DNA of 64,000 bases. It comes from Bacillus xiamenensis (lineage in GTDB: Bacteria; Bacillota; Bacilli; Bacillales; Bacillaceae). How positions within the stretch are numbered: the stretch's first letter is position 1; each line of letters starts with the position of its first letter. Positions 1 through 13,332 of the stretch are shown here, piece after piece. The position numbers were made by a program, and so were the translations under genes. The stretch is from assembly GCF_000300535.1 (NCBI RefSeq), contig NZ_AMSH01000002.1, positions 85,337-149,336 of the forward strand, written 5' to 3'. Under the pieces are notes generated by a model. It worked only from the letters and a program-made list of their open reading frames with translations. It was not told the origin of the DNA and ran no database searches.

Positions 1-937
<937 letters not shown>

Positions 938-986
938 CTACCCTCTTTCTAAAATATAAATAAAGTTAAATATTAATAAGAAGAAT

Positions 987-1010
987 GATTAAGGAGAAAC
1001 ACCCTTAATC
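987..1010 (-). terminator. Hairpin between tdk and maeA
   Basis: GATTAAGG and CCTTAATC form an 8-bp stem with an 8-base loop. On the minus strand it is followed by ATTCTTCTTATT, a broken T-tract. It may end tdk transcription or be a leader structure for maeA. The rest of the 280-bp gap between tdk and maeA is AT-rich and shows no convincing gene. Confidence 0.45.
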
Positions 1011-1210
1011 ATAAAAATTATGACAAGAAATCGAACTTTTCGTTTAAATGCTTTACACTACAGTTAGTCATTTTATTCCTGCTTATGCCAAAACGCAAGC
1101 GTTGAAAATTAGATAATTTTTTCATAGTATTATTTAATTTATTTAAGTACAAATGATGGGTGTTCAGCCAAAATATCGAAAAACAAAACACAGCGGCATT
1201 TGCTATTTTT

Positions 1211-1813
1211 TTAATTGTCAAGTGTTGTACCAACGTCCAGTCTTGGTACTTCATGGTGATGTCTGCATCGTGCTTCGTATGATTCCTGCGCACCTACTAA
1301 AATAATAGGATCATCATAGGATGCGGGTTTACCGTCGATCAAGCGTTGTGTTCTACTCGCTGGGGAGCCGCATACCGAACAAACCGCTTGAAGTTTTGTT
1401 ACAAGCTCTGCACATGCCATTAAATGCGGAACAACACCAAATGGCTCTCCTCTGAAGTCTTGATCAAGACCTGCAACAATGACTCGGTAGCCTTTATCAG
1501 CCAGTTGAGTGACAATATCAATGATTGTCTCATCAAAAAATTGCACCTCATCAATGCCAATGACATCGGTTCTTTCTGATATGTGCGTTATTATGTCTTT
1601 TGGTGAGGATACTGCAATCCCATCTACTGATGAACCGTTATGTGACACAACTGAGTTTGAGCTATATCGGTTATCAATTGCTGGTTTGAATATTTTTACT
1701 TCTTGTTTGGCAAAGGTGGCTCTTTTGACTCTCCGAATCAATTCTTCCGACTTTCCAGAAAACATACTACCGCAGATGACTTCAAGCCAACCGCTTTGTT
1801 TCATCACATACAT
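1211..1813 (-). CDS. tdk: Thymidine kinase
   Basis: Phosphorylates thymidine to dTMP in the pyrimidine salvage pathway. The 200-residue protein has the type II TK layout: P-loop GSMFSGKS near residues 16-23, the DEVQFF block near 89-94, the [14 protein letters not shown] block, and a zinc site made of CSVC near 144-147 plus CRHH near the C terminus. Length fits the roughly 195-residue Bacillus enzyme. It lies between rpmE and maeA exactly as in B. subtilis. Overlapping frames are shadows. Confidence 0.96.
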   Translation of the reverse strand: MYVMKQSGWLEVICGSMFSGKSEELIRRVKRATFAKQEVKIFKPAIDNRYSSNSVVSHNGSSVDGIAVSSPKDIITHISERTDVIGIDEVQFFDETIIDIVTQLADKGYRVIVAGLDQDFRGEPFGVVPHLMACAELVTKLQAVCSVCGSPASRTQRLIDGKPASYDDPIILVGAQESYEARCRHHHEVPRLDVGTTLDN

Positions 1814-1857
1814 AAGGTCTTCTCCCCCGTTTTAAAGTTCCATCAATCCACGTAAAA

Positions 1858-1887
1858 AAACAGGCAAGAACGGATTCCTGCCTGTTT
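1858..1887 (-). terminator. rpmE intrinsic terminator
   Basis: The stem AAACAGGCAAGAA / TTCCTGCCTGTTT with a 4-base loop is followed on the minus strand by a run of seven T. It starts 14 bases after the rpmE stop codon. Confidence 0.88.
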
Positions 1888-1900
1888 ATTGTATCTATTA

Positions 1901-2101
<201 letters not shown>

Positions 2102-2231
2102 CTACTGTCATCTCCTTCCGCCCTGAATCCAATTCGGAAACAGAGTTAATATCTCAGAATAAATTCTGAAACGCACATGATAAAATTATAACAGCGTGAG
2201 TCTATGATTGCAAATGTATTTTTTCAGGAAG

Positions 2232-3515
2232 CTATCTTCTTGATGCAGACATATTGGCTTGTTTCCATTCTTGCGTTAAAATATCGAAAAATTCTTGGTT
2301 CGTCTTTGTTTTTCTCATTTTACGCATGAACTTCTCAGCGAAATCAGGTGTATCTGACATCGATTTTCTCATCGCCCATAGACGATCAAGATGCTCTTTT
2401 GGCACAAGCAGTTCTTCTTTTCTCGTACCAGAACGACGAATGTCGATCGCCGGGAAAATCCTTCTCTCTGCAAGAGAGCGATCCAAATGGAGCTCCATGT
2501 TTCCAGTACCTTTGAACTCCTCATAAATGACATCATCCATACGAGAACCTGTATCAACAAGCGCAGTGGCTAAAATCGTTAGGCTTCCGCCTTCTTCGAT
2601 GTTACGCGCAGCACCAAAGAAACGTTTTGGACGATGGAACGCAGCTGGATCAATCCCCCCAGAAAGCGTTCGCCCGCTTGGCGGGATGACTAGGTTGTAT
2701 GCACGAGCAAGCCTTGTGATGCTGTCCATTAAGATGATGACATCTTTTTTATGTTCAACAAGACGCATGGCACGCTCTAATACAAGCTCTGCTACTTTAA
2801 TGTGGTTTTCCGGTACTTCGTCAAAGGTTGAACTAACAACATCCCCTGCAACAGAACGTTCGATGTCTGTTACTTCCTCTGGACGTTCGTCAATGAGAAG
2901 GACAATCAGTTCTGCCTCTGGATGATTTTCAGAAATGCTATTGGCTATTTCTTTAAGTAAAATGGTTTTCCCTGCTTTAGGCGGTGCAACGATTAATCCA
3001 CGTTGTCCAAATCCAACTGGTGCCATCATATCCATAATTCTAGTAGACAGGTGATTAGGCTGTGTTTCAAGAATCATTTGGCGATCAGGGAATAGCGGTG
3101 TGAGTGCAGGAAAGTGAACACGTTCCTTTGCTGATTCTGGGTCGTCCCCATTTACCGCTTCTACATGAAGGAGGCCATAGTAGCGTTCATTCTCTTTTGG
3201 AGGTCTTACCTTTCCAGACACCTTATCTCCATTTCGTAAATCAAAGCGTCTGATTTGTGAAGCAGAAATATAAATATCTTCAGAGCTTGGGGAGTAGTTA
3301 ATGGGTCTTAAGAAACCAAATCCCTCTGACTGAATAATTTCTAGAACCCCTTCCATAAATAAGAGATCCTCTTGCTCAGCGTTTGCCTTTAAGATGGCAA
3401 AAATTAATTCTTTTTTTGTTAGTTTGCTGTAATAAGAGATTTTGTACCGTTTTGCTAACTCATACAGCTCTTTTAATTTCATATTTTCCAAAGATGAAAT
3501 CGAAACATCTTTCAA
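2232..3515 (-). CDS. rho: Transcription termination factor Rho
   Basis: Hexameric RNA-dependent helicase/ATPase that ends transcription of untranslated RNA. It shows the N-terminal Rho domain, a cold-shock-like RNA-binding fold ([17 protein letters not shown]), the P-loop APPKAGKT, Walker [11 protein letters not shown] and the Q/R-loop region ([13 protein letters not shown]). The frame is open from GTG at 3527, but the sequence corresponding to the Bacillus N terminus ([16 protein letters not shown]) begins at TTG 3515, behind AGTGTGGTG, so I place the start there, giving 427 residues. The upstream start adds only four residues. Confidence 0.95.
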   Translation of the reverse strand: MKDVSISSLENMKLKELYELAKRYKISYYSKLTKKELIFAILKANAEQEDLLFMEGVLEIIQSEGFGFLRPINYSPSSEDIYISASQIRRFDLRNGDKVSGKVRPPKENERYYGLLHVEAVNGDDPESAKERVHFPALTPLFPDRQMILETQPNHLSTRIMDMMAPVGFGQRGLIVAPPKAGKTILLKEIANSISENHPEAELIVLLIDERPEEVTDIERSVAGDVVSSTFDEVPENHIKVAELVLERAMRLVEHKKDVIILMDSITRLARAYNLVIPPSGRTLSGGIDPAAFHRPKRFFGAARNIEEGGSLTILATALVDTGSRMDDVIYEEFKGTGNMELHLDRSLAERRIFPAIDIRRSGTRKEELLVPKEHLDRLWAMRKSMSDTPDFAEKFMRKMRKTKTNQEFFDILTQEWKQANMSASRR

Positions 3516-3527
3516 TATGGACACCAC

Positions 3528-3851
3528 ACTTTTCTAGTCAATGTATTTCATTACAAATGCATGACCATTGTATTTGATTAGCTTTTAATTCCGTTTTTTT
3601 GTTGGATTGACCTCGCTCTCATGGTAACGCTCCCACTCGTTTTATCGTAAAAGATAGGAACAATGTGAAATAGAGCTTTGTCAACATAGAGAAGGATAAT
3701 GAATATATCGTCATGATGCGGCAGTATTTAAACTTATTGAAGCTTAAAAGAAGTAAATTCGCAGAAAATTTCGCAGCACTCTTTAGTTTTACCTCATTTG
3801 CAGAGAATATTCAACTTTAAAAAGAAAATGATATACATTTGACACCTATAT
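3528..3851. other. Intergenic region upstream of rho
   Basis: No gene is visible. On the minus strand a TTGACA lies at 3684-3679, but no good -10 stands 16-18 bases below it. A long rho leader would fit the known autoregulation of rho, but I see no defining structure. The glpX terminator borders it on the left. Confidence 0.4.
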
Positions 3852-3879
3852 GAAAAGCGGGTAATGAATACCCGCTTTC
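3852..3879 (-). terminator. glpX terminator
   Basis: GAAAGCGGGTA pairs with TACCCGCTTTTC around a short loop, three bases after the glpX stop codon. The following T-tract is short. Confidence 0.75.
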
Positions 3880-3882
3880 AGA

Positions 3883-4848
3883 TTACGGACGAATGACAAG
3901 ATTCGGTTTTTTCTTTAAGCTGTGTCTGCCATCGACGAATCGGACAGTACCCGATTTTGCACGCATGACAACACTATGTGTTGTTCCAACAGAGCCTTTG
4001 AATTGAACACCTTTTAATAACTCGCCGTCTGTTACACCTGTCGCTGCAAAAATGGCGTCGTCACCTTTCACGAGGTCTTCCATTCTGAGGACTTTCCCAA
4101 CATCCAGCCCCATTTTCTCGCAGCGTCTCAGCTCTTCTTCACTTTGAGGAAGAAGCTTACCGTGGATTTCACCACCAAGTGCCTTTAACGCAACAGCAGA
4201 AAGAACACCTTCAGGCGCACCGCCTGAACCAAATAGAATATCAACACCTGTGTGATCAAATGCTGTATTAATGGCTCCTGCAACGTCACCATCATCAATC
4301 AGTTTAATTCTTGCGCCTGCTTCTCTCAGCTCAGCAATAATTTGTTCATGTCGATCTCTGTTTAAAATCGTCGCAACCACATCTTCAATATCTTTGTTTT
4401 TCGCTTTTGCAACAGCACGAAGATTATCAATGACAGGCGCTTCAATGTCGATGCAGCCTACCGCTTCTGGACCTACTGCGATCTTATCCATGTACATATC
4501 AGGTGCATTCAGCAAGTTGCCATGATCCGCAACAGCAATGACAGCTAAGGCATTCCAGCCGCCGCTCGCCACAATATTTGTTCCTTCCAATGGATCAACA
4601 GCGACATCCACGCGAGGTCCATATCCGTTCCCAAGCTTTTCCCCAATATAGAGCATTGGTGCTTCGTCCATTTCTCCCTCGCCGATGACCACAGTTCCCT
4701 TCATCGGAATGGTATCAAATACATCACGCATGGCACTTGTTGCAGCATCATCCGCTTCGTCTTTTAATCCTCTTCCCATCCAACGGGCAGATTTTAATGC
4801 GGCTGCTTCTGTCACCCGTACTAGTTCCATCGATAAACTTCTTTCCAT
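3883..4848 (-). CDS. glpX: Class II fructose-1,6-bisphosphatase
   Basis: Hydrolyses fructose-1,6-bisphosphate in gluconeogenesis. The 321-residue protein matches GlpX length and shows [18 protein letters not shown] near 53-70, the metal-binding motif DPLEGTN near 86-92, and [20 protein letters not shown] near 209-228. It sits between murAB and rho, as in B. subtilis, with murAB 32 bases upstream and probably cotranscribed. Together with fbaA and tal nearby it makes a sugar-phosphate group of genes. Confidence 0.95.
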   Translation of the reverse strand: MERSLSMELVRVTEAAALKSARWMGRGLKDEADDAATSAMRDVFDTIPMKGTVVIGEGEMDEAPMLYIGEKLGNGYGPRVDVAVDPLEGTNIVASGGWNALAVIAVADHGNLLNAPDMYMDKIAVGPEAVGCIDIEAPVIDNLRAVAKAKNKDIEDVVATILNRDRHEQIIAELREAGARIKLIDDGDVAGAINTAFDHTGVDILFGSGGAPEGVLSAVALKALGGEIHGKLLPQSEEELRRCEKMGLDVGKVLRMEDLVKGDDAIFAATGVTDGELLKGVQFKGSVGTTHSVVMRAKSGTVRFVDGRHSLKKKPNLVIRP

Positions 4849-4880
4849 TTTTGCCCAAATCTCCTCTCACAGTCAAAGCC

Positions 4881-6170
4881 TTATGAATTTTGAAGTTCTT
4901 CTATTTCTTGATCATTCAGCTTTTCACGCCAGATGGTTGCACCCAAGCCTTCAAGCTTCTCCTCAAGCATACTATATCCTCTGTCTATATGTTCAAGCCC
5001 TGTGATTTCGGTCACACCGTCTGCCATTAACCCTGCGACAACAAGACAAGCACCTGCACGCAGATCACTTGCTTTTACTTTTGCTCCTTGAAGCTGAGTT
5101 TGCCCCGTAATAATGGCAGACCTTCCTTCCACCTTCATGTTTGCCCCCATGCGGCGCAATTCGTCAATGTGCTTAAAGCGGGCAGAGTAAATCGTATCTG
5201 TGACAACACTCGTGCCTTTTGCTTTTGTTAACAAAGCGGTCATCGGCTGCTGAAGATCGGTCGGAAAGCCCGGATACACAAGGGTTTTGATATCGACAGG
5301 CTTGAGTCCTTCATTTCTGCCAACAATCAGCATCTGATCGTTGCTCGTTTCAATTGTGAACCCCATCTCTCTCAGTTTTGCCGTAATTGATTCTAAATGA
5401 GTTGGGATCACATTATCAAGTACAACTTCATCCCCCATCGCTGCACCTGCAATTAAAAACGTACCTGCTTCTATGCGATCAGGAATGATCGAATGCTTGC
5501 AGCCATGAAGAGATTCTACACCATCGATTCGAATCACATCAGTACCCGCACCTTTGATGTTGGCTCCCATGCTTGCAAGCAGTGTCGCTACATCAATAAT
5601 TTCTGGCTCTTTGGCGGCATTTTCAATCACCGTTTTCCCTTCGGCCAGTACAGCGGCCAGCATGATATTAATGGTTGCACCTACACTGACAACATCGAGA
5701 TAAATACGGGCTCCTACTAGCTTTTCAGCACGTAAATAGATCGCTCCTTGCTCGTTTGTCACCTCGGCTCCAAGTGCCTCAAAGCCTTTGATATGCTGAT
5801 CGATCGGTCTAGGTCCTAAGTGACATCCTCCTGGCAAACCGATGACAGCCTGCTTGAATCTGCCTAGCATGGCCCCCATTAAATAATAGGACGCCCGCAG
5901 TTTCTTCACTTTCCCGTTAGGAAGCGGCATGCTGATCATTGATTCAGGATGGACAACCATTTCACCTTTTTCAAAAGTGACCTTTCCGCCAATTTCTTCT
6001 AACAGATCTCGTAATGTGTCAATATCTGAAATATGCGGAAGGCCTTCAATCGTTACAGAAGAATTAGCGAGAATCGTGGCAGGAATCAGTGCTACAGCAC
6101 TATTTTTCGCACCACTAATATGTACGGTCCCGCGCAATGGGTCACCGCCGGCAATGTTTAATTTTTCCAT
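4881..6170 (-). CDS. murAB: UDP-N-acetylglucosamine 1-carboxyvinyltransferase (second MurA paralogue)
   Basis: First committed step of peptidoglycan synthesis: enolpyruvyl transfer from PEP to UDP-GlcNAc. The 429-residue protein carries the conserved N-terminal [10 protein letters not shown] block (Lys near 22) and the catalytic cysteine in [14 protein letters not shown] near 116. Internal EPSP-synthase-type repeats are present. The location between tal and glpX is that of murAB (murZ) in B. subtilis; the main murA is elsewhere in that genome. The paralogue call is from synteny. Confidence 0.94.
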   Translation of the reverse strand: MEKLNIAGGDPLRGTVHISGAKNSAVALIPATILANSSVTIEGLPHISDIDTLRDLLEEIGGKVTFEKGEMVVHPESMISMPLPNGKVKKLRASYYLMGAMLGRFKQAVIGLPGGCHLGPRPIDQHIKGFEALGAEVTNEQGAIYLRAEKLVGARIYLDVVSVGATINIMLAAVLAEGKTVIENAAKEPEIIDVATLLASMGANIKGAGTDVIRIDGVESLHGCKHSIIPDRIEAGTFLIAGAAMGDEVVLDNVIPTHLESITAKLREMGFTIETSNDQMLIVGRNEGLKPVDIKTLVYPGFPTDLQQPMTALLTKAKGTSVVTDTIYSARFKHIDELRRMGANMKVEGRSAIITGQTQLQGAKVKASDLRAGACLVVAGLMADGVTEITGLEHIDRGYSMLEEKLEGLGATIWREKLNDQEIEELQNS

Positions 6171-6382
6171 ATTTATCTCCCTTCTTAAAGAAGATCACTG
6201 TTGGAGTTATACTGTTGTGGATGTCGCGCTTTAAAAGGTCTTGTCCAAAATTTAGCCAATATCAAGAGAAAGAATACAGGTTAAACGAAATTTGTCGGAA
6301 GAAAAATAATCGAAGCTTTGCGAGGCTGTGATGTTCTCTTCTTTGCACAAAACATTTCTTAGCGTTTTTAAAGGAAAACTGC

Positions 6383-6411
6383 GGCAAACGGAACCACATA
6401 TCCCGTCTGCC
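6383..6411 (-). terminator. tal terminator (imperfect)
   Basis: GGCAGACGG and CCGTTTGCC pair with an 11-base loop just after the tal stop codon. On the minus strand GCAGTTTTCC follows, so the T-tract is weak. The remaining roughly 210 bp before murAB shows no gene. Confidence 0.55.
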
Positions 6412-6419
6412 ACAATCAC

Positions 6420-7073
<654 letters not shown>

Positions 7074-7126
7074 CTATCAATAAATTGTCTGAAATGTAAA
7101 TTTGATTGCGCTTTCTCAAGATATGG

Positions 7127-7156
7127 AGAAAACCGCCTGTGAGTCAGGCGGCTTTC
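7127..7156 (-). terminator. fbaA terminator
   Basis: GAAAGCCGCCTG pairs with CAGGCGGTTTTC with a 5-base loop. The minus-strand 3' side continues into T-rich sequence 14 bases after the fbaA stop codon. Confidence 0.8.
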
Positions 7157-7169
7157 GGTTCTCATCAAA

Positions 7170-8027
7170 TTATGCTTGGTTAGAAGAACCAAATTCGCGC
7201 ATTTTGCCGATAACAGTCGCTTTAATTGCGTCACGAGCTGGTCCAAGATATTTACGTGGATCATACTCTTCTGTTTTCGCAGCAAGTGTTTCGCGAACTG
7301 CTTTTGCAGAAGCAATTTGGTTTTCAGTGTTTACATTGATTTTTGCTGTACCAAGTGAGATCGCACGCTTGATGTCAGCAGTTGGGATACCTGTTCCGCC
7401 GTGAAGAACAAGTGGAAGACCTGTCGCTTTTCCGATCTCTTCCATTTCAGCAAAACCAAGGTTTGGTTCACCTTTGTATGGACCATGAACAGAACCTAGT
7501 GCAGGTGCAAGGCAGTCAATACCCGTACGTTCTACAAGCTCTAGGCACTCTTTTGGATCAGCATAAATAACGCCCTCAGCGATGACGTCGTCTTCTTGTC
7601 CACCAACAGTTCCAAGTTCAGCTTCTACAGATACACCGTGGAAATGTGCAAGCTCAACTACTTTTGCAGTTGTTGCTACATTCTCCTCAAATGGATGGTG
7701 AGAAGCATCAATCATAACAGAAGTAAATCCTGCATGAATCGCTTTTGCACAAGATTCAAAGCTTGAACCGTGATCTAAGTGAATCGCAACAGGAACTGTC
7801 ACATTATATTCTTCGATTAACGCTTTTACCATTGCGACAACTGTTTTGAAGCCGCCCATGTAGCGTCCTGCTCCTTCAGATACTCCTAAGATAACTGGAG
7901 ATTTCTCTTCTTCAGCAGCTTGTAAAATCGCTTGCGTGAATTCTAAGTTATTTAAGTTAAACTGTCCAACAGCGTAACCTTTTTCCTTTGCGTCTTTCAA
8001 CATTTCTGTCATTGAAACTAAAGGCAT
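7170..8027 (-). CDS. fbaA: Class II fructose-bisphosphate aldolase
   Basis: Zinc-dependent glycolytic and gluconeogenic aldolase. The 285-residue protein shows the metal-site motif [11 protein letters not shown] near 81-91, the ASHHPFEEN block, GTVGGQEDD near 140-148, the second histidine region [12 protein letters not shown] and [10 protein letters not shown] near 205-214. The ribosome site AGGGAGG lies just upstream of the ATG. A 0A box is present at 8159-8165 upstream. Confidence 0.96.
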   Translation of the reverse strand: MPLVSMTEMLKDAKEKGYAVGQFNLNNLEFTQAILQAAEEEKSPVILGVSEGAGRYMGGFKTVVAMVKALIEEYNVTVPVAIHLDHGSSFESCAKAIHAGFTSVMIDASHHPFEENVATTAKVVELAHFHGVSVEAELGTVGGQEDDVIAEGVIYADPKECLELVERTGIDCLAPALGSVHGPYKGEPNLGFAEMEEIGKATGLPLVLHGGTGIPTADIKRAISLGTAKINVNTENQIASAKAVRETLAAKTEEYDPRKYLGPARDAIKATVIGKMREFGSSNQA

Positions 8028-8158
8028 GATGAAAAATCCTCCCTATGTAGCTAATTTGCTTACTAAAAAAAGCTCTCCACCCTAGCATGACCAGAATTTC
8101 TCGCCATATGTAAACTTTCAAAGTCAGATCGCTTTCTTCTTATCTAGAATACCAATTA

Positions 8159-8165
8159 TTCGACA
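8159..8165 (-). promoter_or_regulatory. Perfect Spo0A box in the spo0F-fbaA gap
   Basis: TGTCGAA on the minus strand matches the Spo0A binding core exactly, within ATTTGTCGAATAAT. It lies 38 bases below the spo0F stop codon and 132 bases above the fbaA start. A 7-base match can occur by chance, so function is only suggested. Confidence 0.45.
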
Positions 8166-8202
8166 AATCGGCAACAGAATGACTCGATTCAATCATTTCC
8201 AT

Positions 8203-8577
8203 CTAGCCGTTTGTTTCAAGCGGCAAGTATTCTTTGACTGCATCACGGATTTCATCAATATCAAATGGTTTAGCGAAGTGCGTCAAGGCACCGAGTTCTT
8301 TAGATTCTTGAATCATATCTAGCTCGCCATAGGCTGTCATAATGATGACGCGGATGTCTTCATCAATTAATTTCATCCGTTTTAAAATCTCAATTCCATC
8401 CATTCCGGGAATCTTCATATCCAGCAGGACAAGGTTGGGTCTATGATTCTTCACAATATCTAATGCCTGTAGCCCGTTGGCGGCTTGGAAGGTTTGATAG
8501 CCTTCTTTATGAAACACTTCATTCAATAAGATTCTAATACCGTACTGATCATCGACAATTAAAATTTTCTCATTCAT
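8203..8577 (-). CDS. spo0F: Sporulation phosphorelay response regulator Spo0F
   Basis: Single-domain receiver that takes phosphate from sporulation histidine kinases and passes it to Spo0B, leading to Spo0A activation. The 124-residue protein has acidic residues in LIVDDQ (10-11), the phosphorylated Asp in [13 protein letters not shown] (54), the conserved Thr in IIMTAYGE (82) and Lys in HFAKPFD (104). No output domain is present, as expected. GGGGTG precedes the ATG. A sigma-H promoter and a 0A-like site lie upstream. Confidence 0.97.
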   Translation of the reverse strand: MNEKILIVDDQYGIRILLNEVFHKEGYQTFQAANGLQALDIVKNHRPNLVLLDMKIPGMDGIEILKRMKLIDEDIRVIIMTAYGELDMIQESKELGALTHFAKPFDIDEIRDAVKEYLPLETNG

Positions 8578-8631
8578 CTGTTACACCCCATTGCTTTCAT
8601 TTTTCGCCATAAAAAGAGCTGTTGTTAAATA

Positions 8632-8658
8632 ATTCTGTTTGATTTTCACATTTCCTTT
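8632..8658 (-). promoter_or_regulatory. Sigma-H promoter of spo0F
   Basis: On the minus strand AAAGGAAAT (8658-8650) is followed after 11 bases by ACAGAAT (8638-8632), a full match to the sigma-H pattern RnAGGAwww-n11-12-RnnGAAT. It stands about 55 bases above the spo0F start codon. B. subtilis spo0F is known to use sigma-H. Confidence 0.85.
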
Positions 8659-8676
8659 AATTATAATAGTTTACTT

Positions 8677-8683
8677 TACGACA
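8677..8683 (-). promoter_or_regulatory. Spo0A-box-like site upstream of spo0F
   Basis: TGTCGTA on the minus strand matches the 0A core TGTCGAA in six of seven positions. It lies about 20 bases above the sigma-H -35 element, where Spo0A acts on spo0F in B. subtilis. Confidence 0.6.
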
Positions 8684-8757
8684 TTTTCTGAGCATTTTTC
8701 CTAATATTCTCTTTATATTCTATTATAAAATGATCTGACCGAAGGAGGAAATGAGTC

Positions 8758-9288
8758 TTGTTAAAAATTTTTACTACCCAATTATCAGGTATTTTTTCAC
8801 GTATTGGAGATAAACAGGCAGAAGCGATTGAAGATGGGGCACGCCTTCTTGCTCAGGCTGTCGTTAGTGGCCATGCTGTCTATTTTCATGGAAAGAATGA
8901 ATTGGCCGCTGTCGCCCTTGAGGCATCCGAAAGCAACGAGCCTTTTCCATGTGCAAAAGTGTTGCCTCTCGATCAAAAGGAACGCAGCTTACTTCACCCA
9001 AGTGACAGGGTGCTGCTTTTTTATTCAAATCCAGAAGATCAGGAGATTCAATCTCTTGTCAAAGAGCTGCATGCGCAAGGTACACCTATTGTCGGTGTCG
9101 GTCCAGCACAAAAGGAACCGTCATTGATTGAAGAACATTGTGATGTCCACATTGATTTCCAGCTCAAAAAACCACTAGTGCCTGCTGAGGATGGAACAAG
9201 ATTCGGCTATCCTGCATTGATGACCTGCTTATATGTCTATCATGCTCTATCGTTTACTGTGAAAGAAATCGTAGAAGAATATGAATAA
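8758..9288 (+). CDS. ywjG: YwjG, DUF2529 protein with SIS-like fold
   Basis: Conserved Bacillus protein of unknown function, 176 residues. The start is TTG at 8758 behind AAGGAGGAAATGAG. The HAVYFHGKNELAAVALEASES and DRVLLFYSNPEDQEIQSL blocks resemble a sugar-isomerase (SIS) type Rossmann fold. It is the only plus-strand gene in this part and is convergent with pyrG, with a shared bidirectional terminator. Order between spo0F and pyrG is as in B. subtilis. Confidence 0.85.
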   Translation: MLKIFTTQLSGIFSRIGDKQAEAIEDGARLLAQAVVSGHAVYFHGKNELAAVALEASESNEPFPCAKVLPLDQKERSLLHPSDRVLLFYSNPEDQEIQSLVKELHAQGTPIVGVGPAQKEPSLIEEHCDVHIDFQLKKPLVPAEDGTRFGYPALMTCLYVYHALSFTVKEIVEEYE

Positions 9289-9326
9289 AAAAACTGCCGA
9301 GAATATCATCTTCTCGGCAGTTTTTT
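9288..9326. terminator. Bidirectional terminator between ywjG and pyrG
   Basis: A 16-bp stem AAAAAACTGCCGAGAA / TTCTCGGCAGTTTTTT with a 7-base loop gives a T-run on both strands, ending the convergent genes. Confidence 0.92.
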
Positions 9327-9329
9327 GTT

Positions 9330-11090
<1,761 letters not shown>

Positions 11091-11100
11091 TTAGAGAGCC

Positions 11101-11137
11101 CAAAATACATACTACATAGTTCGCTCTGGAAAGTCAA
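11101..11137 (-). promoter_or_regulatory. pyrG promoter with GGG initiation site
   Basis: TTGACT (11137-11132), a 17-base spacer and TAGTAT (11114-11109) form a sigma-A promoter. Seven bases below the -10 the transcript would begin GGGCTCTC (first G at 11101), the initiation sequence needed for CTP-sensitive reiterative G addition at B. subtilis pyrG. Confidence 0.88.
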
Positions 11138-11175
11138 GACGGTTTTGTCCTGTTTTGAGAACCGGTTTGTGAGGG

Positions 11176-11709
11176 TTATTTTTCTTCCTCATCATCGGCT
11201 AAATCGCCTTCGTCAATTTCCGTTAAGCCGTCGTCATCTTCATCATCATCTTCGTCGAAGTCTTCTAGATCTTCATCAATTTCCTCATCATCTAAGTCAA
11301 GAACATCGTCGTCTTCAACAAGTTCAAGATCTTCTTCAAGATCTTCGATTTCTTCTTCTTCAATATCATCGAAGTCTTCTTCAACGACAGCTGCTTTTGT
11401 TTTTTTCTTTTTCGCTTTTGTTTTCACAACTGGCTGAACTTCTTCTTCGATTTGATCAACTGGATACCAGCTGCGAAGTCCCCATCTCTGATCACCTAAC
11501 GAAATAAAGCGGCCATCTATATTTAAATCTGTATAAAATTGGGCAAGTCGATCATCCAGATCAGATTTTTGTATCCCTTGCAAACGGACAATTTCATCTA
11601 TTAACTCGGAAAACGTAACCGGCTTTTTGCTGTCTCTGAAAATTTCATAAGCAAGTTCAACTAAAGACATTTGTTTGAGCTGTTCCTGTGAGTATTCTTT
11701 CAAACTCAA
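11176..11709 (-). CDS. rpoE: RNA polymerase delta subunit
   Basis: Gram-positive-specific RNA polymerase subunit that increases recycling and promoter selectivity. The 177-residue protein has the folded HARE-HTH N-terminal domain (residues 1-90, with FSELIDEIVRLQG and GDQRWGLRSWYPVD), a short lysine stretch near 113-120 and a disordered tail of almost only Asp/Glu. This composition is diagnostic. It lies directly upstream of pyrG, as in B. subtilis. What follows upstream of rpoE differs: a bacteriocin locus is inserted before acdA. Confidence 0.97.
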   Translation of the reverse strand: MSLKEYSQEQLKQMSLVELAYEIFRDSKKPVTFSELIDEIVRLQGIQKSDLDDRLAQFYTDLNIDGRFISLGDQRWGLRSWYPVDQIEEEVQPVVKTKAKKKKTKAAVVEEDFDDIEEEEIEDLEEDLELVEDDDVLDLDDEEIDEDLEDFDEDDDEDDDGLTEIDEGDLADDEEEK

Positions 11710-12031
11710 GGTCAGACACTCCCTTTCTATTACATGTATGTATCCATTTATCAGTGAAATAATAAGTATTTATACCTTATTTTTACGACAAACCATACCT
11801 CTCATTATAAACAAATTAGGGGAGTTTATGCCACCTTTATTGATGTTAATTTTTGATTTTTTCATATGATGAGCGTTAAAATCCAGTCATTTGCGTTAAA
11901 TTGGCCTGATTCCTGTGTGTGATATACTTTTTGCAAGTGTCCCTTCTATGAAAGGCAATGTTAGGAATGAATACAATAAAGACAATGCACCTGATCGGCT
12001 ATCGATTGAACGAAGCGATTATCCATTTTAT
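11710..12031. other. Intergenic region between rpoE and the bacteriocin locus
   Basis: AT-rich, no gene seen. On the minus strand a TATAAT (near 11808-11803) may be the -10 of rpoE, but no matching -35 was found. Small open frames here lack ribosome sites. Confidence 0.4.
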
Positions 12032-12075
12032 AAAAAGGTACACATAAACGGGTTTAAGTCTACGTGTACCTTTTT
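12032..12075. terminator. Terminator ending the first bacteriocin operon
   Basis: AAAAAGGTACAC and GTGTACCTTTTT pair around a 20-base loop. T-runs stand on both strands; on the minus strand it lies about 125 bases after the last gene of the operon. Confidence 0.8.
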
Positions 12076-12199
12076 GAAAAACTTCTTGTACATTTTTTAG
12101 ATGATCTTTTCTTAACTTGCACTAATATGGTTCCCCTTTTTCACAGACCTTGTTTATAAACTACCTATAAATGCAAGTTCATGCTCTACTTATCATACA

Positions 12200-12703
12200 T
12201 CACAGTATAGAGACAATTTCTTTCCCTAAGGAGATTAATGCATCAATGATAAACGGCGCAGCAAAGAGAATTGATGCTTTCCAATTCTCTTTTTTGTACT
12301 GGAAAAAGAGCAAAATGAGAACAGACCCTATAAGCGCTGTCAACATGTACAACAATAAGTTATCTATCTGCAAAATCCCCATGCATATTACATTGATAAA
12401 CATAATGAGAATCTTAGGAATCAGAGCATAAAACAACTTACTCTTAACTTCAGGAGCAAAGATCATCAATAAGAATTTACCAATTAGATACTGCACTAAA
12501 AGGCTTATTGTTGTTAAAGTTGTAGTGATGACAACAATTAGATTCAGCATTGTTTCATAGGAGATATCCTCTAACAAAGCTTTCAAATCATCTAGTTTAG
12601 AAATGTAGCCATTCAACTCAATAGCAAAAGTTACAAAATAATAATTGACAAAAATAAAAATGACCAATGATATCAGTGATGTTATTCTTGGACGTTGTTC
12701 CAT
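12200..12703 (-). CDS. Multi-pass membrane protein of the first circular-bacteriocin locus
   Basis: 167 residues, four or five hydrophobic segments (near 12-30, 48-70, 95-113, 117-133, 145-165) and a basic C-terminal loop. I do not recognise a family. It overlaps the ABC ATPase gene by 22 bases and has a GGAGATGGG ribosome site, so it is translated with it. By position it is either the membrane partner of the ATPase or the immunity protein. AT-rich like the rest of the locus. Confidence 0.72.
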   Translation of the reverse strand: MEQRPRITSLISLVIFIFVNYYFVTFAIELNGYISKLDDLKALLEDISYETMLNLIVVITTTLTTISLLVQYLIGKFLLMIFAPEVKSKLFYALIPKILIMFINVICMGILQIDNLLLYMLTALIGSVLILLFFQYKKENWKASILFAAPFIIDALISLGKEIVSIL

Positions 12704-13293
12704 AAAAGCATCCCATCTCCTATACTAATAATGCTTGAATTATCATTTAAGCGTTTATTGACCATGCTATGGGAAACATAAATAATGGTTGCATTTTTTT
12801 TAGAAATTTTCACTAACCTTTCAGATAGCATATCTATACTTTCTGAATCGAGCGATGACATGGTTTCATCAATTAGTATTGTTTCCCAATCTTTTACGAA
12901 CACTAAAGATAACCCTACCTTCGCTTTCATACCCGTAGATGCTCTACTATACGAACCATCTAGGTTGCCATCAAAAAAATCATTCACATTACACATTTGT
13001 TCTTTATTAGGTGTAATATTAAACGTATTCCACAAGATCTCTAGATTTTCTCTAATCGTAAATGGGTGAATACCAATAGAGTCCACATTTAAATAAAGAG
13101 TCGATTCTTTGTTTATCTCAATTACCCCAGAGTATCTTTTATCTAAACCAGATATCATTCTAAGGAGAGTACTTTTACCTGCACCATTTCGGCCTACTAA
13201 ATGAAAGAGACCCGATGGAATTGAAAAATTCACTTTATCGAGTATCATATTTTTTTTGAATTTCTTCGTACATTCTACAAATTCTAATCCCAC
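12682..13293 (-). CDS. ABC transporter ATP-binding protein, circular-bacteriocin locus 1
   Basis: 203-residue single ATPase domain starting at GTG with GAAGGGG upstream. Walker A is GRNGAGKS near 34-41, Walker B TILIDE near 134-139. The signature motif is weak (YSRASTGMKAKVG in place of LSGGQ), a degeneration common in bacteriocin immunity ATPases. It probably works with the adjacent membrane protein (12200-12703) and the SpoIIM-like protein in export or self-protection. The role is inferred from context. Confidence 0.85.
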   Translation of the reverse strand: MGLEFVECTKKFKKNMILDKVNFSIPSGLFHLVGRNGAGKSTLLRMISGLDKRYSGVIEINKESTLYLNVDSIGIHPFTIRENLEILWNTFNITPNKEQMCNVNDFFDGNLDGSYSRASTGMKAKVGLSLVFVKDWETILIDETMSSLDSESIDMLSERLVKISKKNATIIYVSHSMVNKRLNDNSSIISIGDGMLLWNNVQE

Positions 13294-13332
13294 TTGAATC
13301 CCCTTCTCTGTAATATAGAGTCTTCAATAAAA

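Noticed and set aside
1018..1293. 91-codon minus-strand open frame overlapping the tdk end
   Set aside because: It overlaps tdk in another frame, has no ribosome site and the sequence has no protein-like pattern; it runs through the AT-rich gap.
3660..3690. TTGACA as the rho promoter
   Set aside because: No -10 at proper spacing; left as uncertain.
11810..12100. Small plus-strand frames between rpoE and the bacteriocin locus
   Set aside because: No ribosome sites; they cross the terminator hairpin.
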